Source of the DNA: Desulfovibrionaceae bacterium
GTDB lineage: Bacteria; Desulfobacterota; Desulfovibrionia; Desulfovibrionales; Desulfovibrionaceae
Reading direction: 5' to 3'
NCBI GenBank assembly: GCA_030539415.1
Contig: JAUNSE010000059.1
Span: forward strand, 1-8,866
Length of the DNA: 8,866 nucleotides
The position numbers and the translations under genes were made by a program. Numbering within the stretch: position 1 is the first letter of the stretch; every line of letters starts with the position of its first letter. The notes below the pieces were generated by a model. The model was given only the letters and a program-made list of their open reading frames with translations, was not told the DNA's origin and did no database searches. Positions 1-7,586 of this stretch are shown here, piece after piece.

Positions 1-832
1 TGGCGGCATCATTTTTGATCAGACCGCGGAGCTCGTCATCTGACATATCTTTCGGGGCGAGGACCACCAGGCTGCCGTCGGGGCGGACATGGATGGCGGG
101 AACCTTGCATCGGTTGTCGGTCTTGACCGTGATCTCGGCGGACGGGTAGGACAAAATCCCGCCGTTCCTGGCTTCAAGACTGCGGAACTTCGGCCGGGGG
201 GGCCTCTGGCTCTCTATCCACTCTGCCTTGCCGGCCACATGGATGCGGATCATTTCCCGGCTGAAAAAGTCCGGGGCCTGCACCAGGACATGGTCGGAAA
301 AGACATGGAGGCGGATGTCGAGGCGGCCTTTGACGCGCTCGACCTCGATCCGCTCCTCCTTTCCGGCGGCAGCGAGTTCCTCCAGCCACACGAGCATGGT
401 GTCGTACTTGTTCCTTGCCCGTTTGCTGTCCCAGTCCAGCCGCGCCGCATTCCTGGCCACGGTGTCGAGGATTTCCGCCTGATCGCAGCCCTCGGGCGCG
501 ATCGCGGCGATGCTGCCGTCCATGAGGACGCGCAGTTCGACAGTCCTGCGCCGCTGCATGAAGATCGTTCGGATGCGGCTTTCGTCGATGCCGCACGCCT
601 GCATGGTCTTCCTGGCCTCGGCCAGGCGCCTTTCGCGCGCCTCCCGCCAGCGCCGGACAAGGACGGGAGCCTCCAGCTCGGCGCAGCGGCGGATCTCCTC
701 CATGGGCATGTCCATCGGGGCCTGGAGGGAGACCAGCCTGTCATGCGAGCAGCGGCCTTCGACGCGGGAGGCTGTCCCGGAAATTCGTACGATTTTGCAC
801 ACAATGCCATCAACTTCAAAAGATTCGTCCAT
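1..832 (-). CDS. Tandem YgjP-like (DUF45-type) module protein, C-terminus outside the window
   Basis: An uninterrupted minus-strand frame starts at ATG 832-830 and runs 277 codons to the window edge without a stop. The start follows a run of six G (841-836), a purine-only Shine-Dalgarno substitute only 3 nt away. The protein has no signal peptide or membrane segment. It carries four spaced copies of a motif: a beta-like stretch, an Ala-Pro dipeptide, then an acidic/hydrophobic helix with E-I or E-L eight residues on, usually followed by Trp. The Ala-Pro pairs are at residues 38-39, 112-113, 186-187 and 259-260. Copies 2 to 4 (RTVELRVLMDGS, GRLDIRLHVFSD, AIHVRPDGSLVV) look like the start of YgjP-type M48-like metallopeptidases (strand, 'DG', 'V.AP', helix, 'K..WI'). 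The catalytic HExxH half of that family is not in view and may lie past the edge. The family assignment comes from pattern memory and is moderate; the function is unknown. The gene diverges from tolC. Confidence 0.6.
   Translation of the reverse strand, partial: MDESFEVDGIVCKIVRISGTASRVEGRCSHDRLVSLQAPMDMPMEEIRRCAELEAPVLVRRWREARERRLAEARKTMQACGIDESRIRTIFMQRRRTVELRVLMDGSIAAIAPEGCDQAEILDTVARNAARLDWDSKRARNKYDTMLVWLEELAAAGKEERIEVERVKGRLDIRLHVFSDHVLVQAPDFFSREMIRIHVAGKAEWIESQRPPRPKFRSLEARNGGILSYPSAEITVKTDNRCKVPAIHVRPDGSLVVLAPKDMSDDELRGLIKNDAA
2..766 (-). repeat. Four ~74-residue internal protein repeats
   Basis: The repeat unit is visible only at protein level. The Ala-Pro anchors are separated by 74, 74 and 73 residues (about 222 bp each). 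Eight residues after each Pro there is a hydrophobic residue: I47, I121, I195, L268. It is preceded by E46, E120, M194 and E267. Trp follows in copies 1 to 3 (W62, W134, W205). Copy 3 keeps the most YgjP-like end, with K202, W205 and I206. Copy 4 is cut by the window edge. Nucleotide identity between copies is low, so this is an old duplication series and not a recent tandem repeat. Confidence 0.55.
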
Positions 833-861
833 GAACCCCCCGCCAGGAAAAAATATTCAGC

Positions 862-892
862 AAAATATGCCCTAAAAGCGCTTTTCCTTCAA
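862..892 (-). promoter_or_regulatory. Weak candidate promoter with 12-bp palindrome for the YgjP-like gene
   Basis: A perfect 12-bp palindrome, AAAAGCGCTTTT, occupies 874-885, 42 bp upstream of the start of the minus-strand gene. On that strand it sits between a TTGAAG hexamer (892-887) and a TATTTT hexamer (867-862). The 19-bp spacing is longer than optimal, so the promoter itself is doubtful. A palindrome between -35 and -10 elements is a typical repressor site, but nothing identifies a regulator. Confidence 0.25.
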
Positions 893-945
893 TAACATGG
901 ATGACGGCAGTACTGGAACAGTAATTTTGCTCTTGCTTTTGGGAG

Positions 946-1001
946 AAAAAAATGAGAAAAACCGTGTAGAAAATTGATCATGCATGGAATGTCGTTATTA
1001 T
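946..1001 (+). promoter_or_regulatory. Candidate sigma-70 promoter with phased A-tracts, upstream of tolC
   Basis: A TTGATC hexamer (974-979) and a TATTAT hexamer (996-1001) are 16 bp apart, a reasonable -35/-10 pair. Directly upstream lie three A-tracts at 946-952, 957-961 and 970-973, centred about 10 to 12 bp apart. That is near one helical turn, so they could bend the DNA or act as an UP element. Transcription would begin near 1008 and give tolC a leader of roughly 525 nt. No closer promoter to tolC is convincing, but one cannot be excluded. Confidence 0.4.
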
Positions 1002-1028
1002 GATCATTCTAATGACAACACATGCATG
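979..1028. promoter_or_regulatory. 50-bp imperfect dyad, operator-like
   Basis: The 25-bp half 979-1003 and the reverse complement of 1004-1028 match at 19 of 25 positions. The outer ends are CATGCATG on both sides (979-986, 1021-1028), and the centre reads ATGATCAT. The inner core, about 28 bp, runs TGTC...GACA. It covers the candidate -10 element and extends past the predicted transcription start, as expected of a repressor operator. It could also act on the divergent YgjP-like gene. The AT-rich core is faintly reminiscent of Fur-type sites, but no regulator can be named from sequence alone. Confidence 0.45.
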
Positions 1029-1200
1029 AAAAATACATTGGCAGGATATTAGGTGGATCAAGGGCTTTTCCCTCTAATTGCGCAAAATAAATCAAAATTT
1101 AAAATTTTTATGAAAAAAAGAGGGAGAGACCTAAAAAAAATTCACACAAGCCCGATAATGAAAACTAGGAAGACCTTGGTACAGACGAATGGCGCGCCGG

Positions 1201-1227
1201 GGCCGGCTGCTGTTACAGCGGCTGGCC
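1201..1227 (+). ncRNA. 12-bp RNA hairpin in the tolC leader
   Basis: Segments 1201-1212 (GGCCGGCTGCTG) and 1216-1227 (CAGCGGCTGGCC) pair over all 12 positions around a TTA loop. Two of the pairs are G-U wobbles (1205 with 1223, 1208 with 1220). Wobbles keep the helix intact in a plus-strand RNA but would be C-A mismatches in a minus-strand one, which favours a plus-strand transcript. The sequence matches no RNA family I recognise. Confidence 0.4.
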
Positions 1228-1263
1228 GGCATCTTCCCGGAAGCGCCTGGCAGCCTGTGCAGC

Positions 1264-1293
1264 GGGGCCTGTTCCGGCAGGCTCCGTCTTTTC
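1264..1293 (+). terminator. Intrinsic-terminator-like hairpin inside the tolC leader
   Basis: GGGGCCTG (1264-1271) pairs with CAGGCTCC (1278-1285) over 8 positions, with one G-U wobble and a TTCCGG loop. GTCTTTTCT follows immediately. This is the layout of a Rho-independent terminator, though the T run is interrupted. It lies about 240 nt before the tolC start, so it would act as an attenuator or end a short separate RNA. AGCCTG at 1252-1257 can pair with CAGGCT at 1278-1283, the 3' arm of the terminator, giving a possible antiterminator. In GC-rich DNA such pairings can arise by chance. Confidence 0.35.
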
Positions 1294-1534
1294 TGGCTTT
1301 TCAGCGCGGACAGCAGAAATGGGGGGCTGCCGTCCGGCAGTCATTCCGCCCCTGGCCGCCCGTCACGGCGGGAGGCCGCCACCCGCAAAGGGCGGAAGGC
1401 GCGGCATTCTTTATCACTCGCATCAGCCATCAATAGATTCACAGACAGACATCCCGCAGGCTCGCGCCTCCAGCTACACTTTCGGCAAAAGAAGGCAGCG
1501 GCCCGTTCGGGAAAGTTTGGGAAGGGAGTATACC

Positions 1535-2905
1535 ATGAAACTGAACACCCTGCTCGTGAGCTGCTGCCTGGGCGCTCTGCTCGGAGCGCCCGCGGTCGGC
1601 GGGACACCGGCTTTTGCCGCCGGGACCAGTCCCACCCAGACCATCGAGGCCATGCTCAAGACCAACCACTCGCTGCGCAGCCTCAAGGAGAACCGCGAGG
1701 CCGTGGGCCATGAAATCGACCACGCCAAGGCCGGCTACGGCCCGAGAGTGGACGGCACCATCCGCGGCGGCTACGGCATCCTGTCCGACAGCACGACCAG
1801 ACAGTACGACTACGACCACTGGGGCCCTTACGCCAACGGCTCGCTGATCCTGACCCAGCCCGTGTGGGACGGTCTGCTGACCAAGAGCCGCGTTGACGAG
1901 GCCAAGGCGACCTACCGCTCGATGGACGCCCGCGTTCTGGACAATGCCACCACCCTGGCCCTGGACGCCATCATCGCCCACATCGACGTGCTGCGCCGCC
2001 GCGAAATCTGCCGCATGTCCATGGAGAATGTGGCCTATCATGAAGACATTCTGGCCAGAACCCGCGAGCGTCAGAGCCGCGGCATCGACTCCATGGCCGA
2101 TGTGAACCAGGCCGAAGGCCGCCTGACCAGATCCCGCGCCACCCTGTCCCAGGCCCAGGCCTACCTGCAGATCGGCGAGGACACCTACAAGCGCCTGACC
2201 CGCATGCCCGCCGGCGAGCTCGAGCCCGTGCCCGTGCCCGCTGTCATGTACAAGGGCATCGAGGACATCATGGCCGAGGCCGAAAAGCACAATCCCAAGC
2301 TGACCGCCTTCATGGAAGACGTGACCGCCGCCCAGGCCCGCAAGGATCAGGCCCGCGCCGCCTACCATCCCACCATCGACATCGAGGCCGGCCCCTCCTT
2401 CACCGAACGCGACGGCCGCGACAGACTGCGCACCAGCGAGTTCTCGGTGAGCGGCGTCATGCGCTGGAACCTCTTCAACAGCGGCGCCGACGTGGCCTCC
2501 AACAAGGCTGCCGCCGCCCGCGTGCGCCAGGCCAGGCAGGACGTGTACGACTTCATGGACGAGCTGAAGCTGAACGTCGAGCAGAGCTGGAGCGAGTACA
2601 TCACCGCCCGGGAGCAGATGGACTTCTACCGCAAGGCCATGGAGTACAACCGCGATACCCGCGTGGCCTACGAAGAGCAGTTCATGATGGGCCACCGCAC
2701 CCTGCTGGACGTGCTGCATTCCGAGGACGAATACTTCAACTCCTCCACCCAGGCGGTCACCGCCCGCAGCAACGTGCTCATCGCCATCTACAACATGAAG
2801 GCTCTGGCCGGCACCCTGCTTGCCGAATTCAAGATCGACCCCGAGACCCTGAAGAAGGCTCCCGAGCAGAATCCTGACGACGAGCCCCTGTGGCCCTCCA
2901 GATAA
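1535..2905 (+). CDS. TolC-family outer-membrane channel protein (type I secretion/efflux)
   Basis: This 456-residue protein matches the length and layout of the TolC/OEP family, which forms trimeric outer-membrane channels joined to inner-membrane ABC or RND pumps. The start is ATG 1535, with AGGGAG at 1523-1528 (6-nt spacing), followed at once by a signal peptide: Lys2, a Leu-rich core to about residue 17, and an AFA cleavage site after residue 28. An in-frame upstream extension exists but lacks this logic. The family's internal duplication is visible. The first half has a QPVWDG strand turn (108-113) and a long helix around 120-222 (DVLRRREICR, RSRATLSQAQ). The second half has WNLFNSG (311-317) and the typical GHRTLLDVLHSEDE (386-399). 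The first half resembles type I secretion TolC proteins most. The tail (430-456) is polar and ends in PLWPSR. No pump or adaptor gene is present beside it, so the substrate is unknown. Confidence 0.92.
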   Translation: MKLNTLLVSCCLGALLGAPAVGGTPAFAAGTSPTQTIEAMLKTNHSLRSLKENREAVGHEIDHAKAGYGPRVDGTIRGGYGILSDSTTRQYDYDHWGPYANGSLILTQPVWDGLLTKSRVDEAKATYRSMDARVLDNATTLALDAIIAHIDVLRRREICRMSMENVAYHEDILARTRERQSRGIDSMADVNQAEGRLTRSRATLSQAQAYLQIGEDTYKRLTRMPAGELEPVPVPAVMYKGIEDIMAEAEKHNPKLTAFMEDVTAAQARKDQARAAYHPTIDIEAGPSFTERDGRDRLRTSEFSVSGVMRWNLFNSGADVASNKAAAARVRQARQDVYDFMDELKLNVEQSWSEYITAREQMDFYRKAMEYNRDTRVAYEEQFMMGHRTLLDVLHSEDEYFNSSTQAVTARSNVLIAIYNMKALAGTLLAEFKIDPETLKKAPEQNPDDEPLWPSR

Positions 2906-2982
2906 CGCCAATGCCGCGGATCGTTTCCGCCGGGCCGAGAGCCCTCAGCCGGACGATTTGAGGCTGCACGGAAACTGATTTG

Positions 2983-3016
2983 AAGCCCTCCGCATTACCC
3001 CAGTGCGGAGGGCTTT
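2983..3016 (+). terminator. Rho-independent terminator after tolC (possibly bidirectional)
   Basis: Arms 2983-2994 and 3004-3015 form a 12-bp perfect stem (core GCCCTCCGCA) around a 9-nt loop. TTT ends the stem on the plus strand, followed by CATATTG. The T run is short, but the stem is very strong, and it lies 77 nt past the tolC stop. On the minus strand the same hairpin could stop transcripts that read through from aat. Confidence 0.7.
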
Positions 3017-3060
3017 CATATTGTCTTCGGGACAGGGCCCGCGTTGTCTGCAGAAACGAG

Positions 3061-3084
3061 AAAATCCGCCGTGAAGGCGGATTT
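3061..3084 (-). terminator. Rho-independent terminator after aat
   Basis: AAATCCGCC (3062-3070) and GGCGGATTT (3076-3084) form a perfect 9-bp stem with a 5-nt loop. On the minus strand it is followed by TTTTCTCGTTT, a good U-rich tail. It lies about 33 nt past the aat stop and closes the minus-strand unit. Confidence 0.75.
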
Positions 3085-3116
3085 GAAGCGCTGTTCGGGA
3101 TTTGTCCGGGGGCCGC

Positions 3117-3964
3117 TCAGCCCTTCTGCACCACGACGCGGTGCGCGGGAGCGGGTCTCCGCCCCTCCGGCAGCGGGCGCCACAGGCCGTCGGCATGCTC
3201 GTACCTGGTTCTCCAGGGCAGGAAGGGCCAGGCGTGCTCGCGCTCGAGGGGCATGTCGGCGTACTCCCTGGTCAGGGCGTCGTCCTCGTCGAAGTCGAAG
3301 GTCAGCGCCGACTCGAGCTCGCGCTCGAAGAGGTCCCTGGGCAAAAGGCTGCCACCCTGGGCCATGATGTGCGCCGTCTCCTGCTGGCAGTCGAGCAGGG
3401 TCACCCCGCGCAGCACGAGCAGGGCGCACAGGGCGGCAAGGCAGGCCCTGGAGGCCTCGGAGACCGTGTGGAACATGGACTCCCCGTAGAAGGCCCTGCC
3501 AAGGGCCAGGCCGTAGAGGCCGCCGACAAGCTCCCCGTCCAGCCAGGCTTCCACCGAATGCGCGAAGCCGGCCCGGTGCAGGGCGAGATAGGCGTCCTTC
3601 ATGTCCTGGGAGAGCCAGGTCTTCTCCCTGTTCGAGCAGCCGTTCAGAACCTGCGAGAAGGCCCTGTCCATGGTGATGCGCAGGGGCAGGGCGCGGAGGG
3701 CGCGGGCCGAGCGTCTGGGCATGTGGTACTCTTCGGGCAGGATGACGCAGCGCGGGTCCGGCGTCCACCACAGGAGCGGATCGTCCGGATTGAACCAGGG
3801 AAAGATGCCGCGGCTGTAGGCGGCGAGCAGCATCGACATGGAGAGGTCGCCGCCGTGGCAGAGCAGACCCCAGCGGTCGGCGAGGGACGTGTCGGGAAAG
3901 CGGTCCGCGAGCGCGCGGATGTAGTCCACGCGCTCGCAGATCACGGCAAAGTAGGTGGAGAGCA

Positions 3965-3965
<1 letters not shown>
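3117..3965 (-). CDS. aat: Leucyl/phenylalanyl-tRNA--protein transferase
   Basis: The enzyme moves Leu or Phe from aminoacyl-tRNA to N-terminal Lys or Arg of proteins in the cytoplasm, creating primary N-degrons for ClpS. Family motifs appear in order: GGD (38-40), GIFPWF (53-58), WWTPDPR (66-72), GELVGGLYG (144-152), GESMF with Glu162 (the counterpart of E. coli E156), and LLDCQ with Gln194 (the counterpart of E. coli Q188). The family core ends near residue 221. At 282 residues it is longer than the usual ~230, with about 12 extra N-terminal residues and about 60 C-terminal ones (DFDEDDALTREY, then WPFLPWRTRYEHADGLWRP). The ATG start at 3965 shares one base with the clpA stop (TGATG), which supports translational coupling. 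GTG at residue 13 (3929) would give a more usual N-terminus and is a real alternative. Confidence 0.93.
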
Positions 3966-6454
<2,489 letters not shown>

Positions 6455-6511
6455 GTATTCTCCCGTCTGTCGTTTCGTGTCGGAATGGTGTGGGGAGGAA
6501 CGGAGAAGGGA

Positions 6512-6826
6512 CTACTCCTGCTCCATGGTGCACAAAAGGGGGAAGCCCGCCTCGCGGGCCCGTTTGCTCACCTGAAGGAGCTTGGTTTCGGCCACTTCCT
6601 TGATGTAGGTGCCGCATTTGGCAATGCCCTCCTGATGCACTCTGAGCATCAGGGCGACGGCCTCCTCCTCTTTCTTGAAGAAGATTTCCTTGAGAATCTG
6701 GACAACAAATTCCATGGACGTGTAGTCGTCGTTGTGCAGGTAGACGGCGAAGCGCGGAGGCTCCTTGAGCTCCGGCTCGATAAGGTCCGTGGCCTCCGTG
6801 CCTGGGGAGAAGATTTCGTCGGACAT
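6512..6826 (-). CDS. clpS: ClpS, N-degron adaptor for ClpA
   Basis: ClpS binds proteins with destabilising N-terminal residues (Leu, Phe, Tyr, Trp) and hands them to the ClpA N-domain. The 104-residue product has the usual length. A flexible acidic N-terminal tail (1-22) is followed by the core. Pocket residues are present: HNDDYTSM (31-38, with N32, D33, D34, T36 and M38), M60 and H64, in the same spacing as E. coli N34/D35/M40/M62/H66. GIAKCGTY (67-74) is also typical. ATG 6826 is chosen because the family starts there and AGGA lies 7 nt before it. The frame stays open far upstream, but that extension is basic, unlike the family, and overlaps the CYTH gene. It is first in the clpS-clpA-aat run. 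Confidence 0.95.
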   Translation of the reverse strand: MSDEIFSPGTEATDLIEPELKEPPRFAVYLHNDDYTSMEFVVQILKEIFFKKEEEAVALMLRVHQEGIAKCGTYIKEVAETKLLQVSKRAREAGFPLLCTMEQE

Positions 6827-6891
6827 TGCGTATCCTGAGCGGCCCGATGGGACCGCCGGGCAGTCTTGTGCGGCCGCATGCTGTGAACGGT

Positions 6892-6940
6892 GAAAGAGAG
6901 ATAAGGCGGAGAAAGCGGAGCGGAAGGGGGGAAGGCGGAG
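6892..6940 (-). promoter_or_regulatory. C-rich, G-poor (rut-like) tract between the CYTH gene and clpS
   Basis: On the plus strand 44 of 49 bases are purines. The minus-strand mRNA would therefore contain 26 C and only 4 G, with four evenly coloured UCCGC units (GCGGA on the plus strand at 6906, 6915, 6920 and 6935). Unstructured C-over-G RNA is where Rho loads, so Rho-dependent termination after the CYTH gene is possible. The 127-nt gap otherwise holds a 10-bp palindrome (6869-6878) and the clpS ribosome site. No clear promoter for clpS is visible. Confidence 0.35.
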
Positions 6941-6953
6941 CAGACGGCGGGCA

Positions 6954-7586
6954 TCAGGACGGATCGTCCGTCCCGAGGCCGAGCTCCGCGCGCAGGCGGG
7001 CGCGTTCCGCCCGGTCGAAGACAAAGCTGTCCTGCCGCGGCAGATTCCGCGCGGCAAGCCAGTCGAGATAGAGTACATGGTAACTATTTGCACTGACCGG
7101 GCTCGTGTCAAGACCCAGACGCCGTTCCAATTTCTCAAGGACCGGAGCTGAGGCCTCTATTTCCACGCAGTGCATGAAGGGAAGCTCGTCCATGTCCACA
7201 TGGGCGCCGCCGCAGGTCCAGGACTCGCGCACCTTCTCGTAGCGGGCAAGCTCCCGGTAGCCCAGTCTCAGCAGTATCTCGCGCATGGCGCGGGCATCGT
7301 CCACGCCGAGTTCGATTTCCTCGCGCCGCTTGACGGGCCTGCCCGCCACCAGCATGTCCGGCAGGGGGGCCTTGAAGGTGAGTCGGCAGTCCGCGTGATC
7401 CGCCCACTCGCGGGTGCGGATGCGCAGGAGCTCGTGCCGGGCGCGCAGGGCGCCGTCCGGCAGGTCATAGAGCACATTGGCCTCGAAATGCGGCGCCTCG
7501 GCCGGCTTCGCGCCCAGGGCGGCCAGACGCGGGCGCAGGTCGTCCCGGCGCACGTCCAGATACTTGCGTTCCAGTTCCTCAGCCAC
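6954..7586 (-). CDS. CYTH-domain protein (class IV adenylate cyclase / triphosphatase family)
   Basis: CYTH proteins bind triphosphates inside a beta-tunnel. Members make cAMP (class IV CyaB) or hydrolyse thiamine triphosphate or tripolyphosphate. The 210-residue product has the signature ELERK at residues 4-8 (ExExK). Further tunnel residues follow in the family order: R55 and R57 (LLRIR), K72 (TFKAP), REEIE (88-92), K118 and R120, DMDE (131-134) and EIE (142-144). NVLYDLPDGALRARHELL (37-54) matches the CyaB style. The start is GTG 7586, with GGAGG 5 nt upstream. The earlier ATG in this frame would overlap radA by about 89 bases and break the family N-terminus. The first 8 nt overlap the radA end, so translation is probably coupled. 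Substrate cannot be read from the sequence, so cyclase activity is only one option. The C-terminal tail (176-210) is Arg-rich and outside the core. Confidence 0.85.
   Translation of the reverse strand: MAEELERKYLDVRRDDLRPRLAALGAKPAEAPHFEANVLYDLPDGALRARHELLRIRTREWADHADCRLTFKAPLPDMLVAGRPVKRREEIELGVDDARAMREILLRLGYRELARYEKVRESWTCGGAHVDMDELPFMHCVEIEASAPVLEKLERRLGLDTSPVSANSYHVLYLDWLAARNLPRQDSFVFDRAERARLRAELGLGTDDPS

Larger units (their letters stand above)
1008..1534 (+). other. Long, structured candidate leader of tolC (no gene seen)
   Basis: No convincing gene lies here. Up to about 1185 the DNA is AT-rich and includes a 15-bp odd palindrome (arms 1094-1100 and 1102-1108). From about 1190 it turns GC-rich and carries consecutive hairpin-forming segments: 1201-1227, 1264-1285, 1327-1340 (CTGCC/GGCAG, 4-nt loop), 1356-1371 and 1376-1395 (both CCGCC/GGCGG). 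The last two share arms that could pair interchangeably. The frames that cross it have neighbour-unlike codon use and no recognisable domain. The segment 1408-1520 shows nothing apart from the ribosome binding site region of tolC. Confidence 0.4.

Noticed and set aside
89..895. Plus-strand 268-codon open frame
   Set aside because: It is antisense to the minus-strand frame with the regular repeat, and its composition is that of a high-GC shadow.
1022..1090. Tiny leader-peptide frames starting at ATG 1022 (22 residues) and 1026 (8 residues)
   Set aside because: There is no Shine-Dalgarno site and no run of regulatory codons. Chance frames are expected in AT-rich DNA.
1376..1410. GCAAAG-containing hairpin reminiscent of a cyclic-di-GMP riboswitch
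   Set aside because: Only a few bases match; the conserved paired elements and the GGGCAAACC-type core are missing.
1053..1436. Small GTG-started plus-strand frame with a weak AGGA before it
   Set aside because: It crosses an AT-rich to GC-rich boundary, changes from Lys-rich to Arg/Pro-rich as the composition changes, and shows no domain. It is best read as leader DNA.
1439..2911. 490-codon minus-strand frame antisense to tolC
   Set aside because: Its Gly/His/Val-rich composition is the mirror of GC-rich third positions in the real tolC frame.
6827..7138. Upstream extension of clpS to 208 codons
   Set aside because: The extension overlaps the CYTH gene, lacks family similarity, and a good ribosome site precedes ATG 6826.
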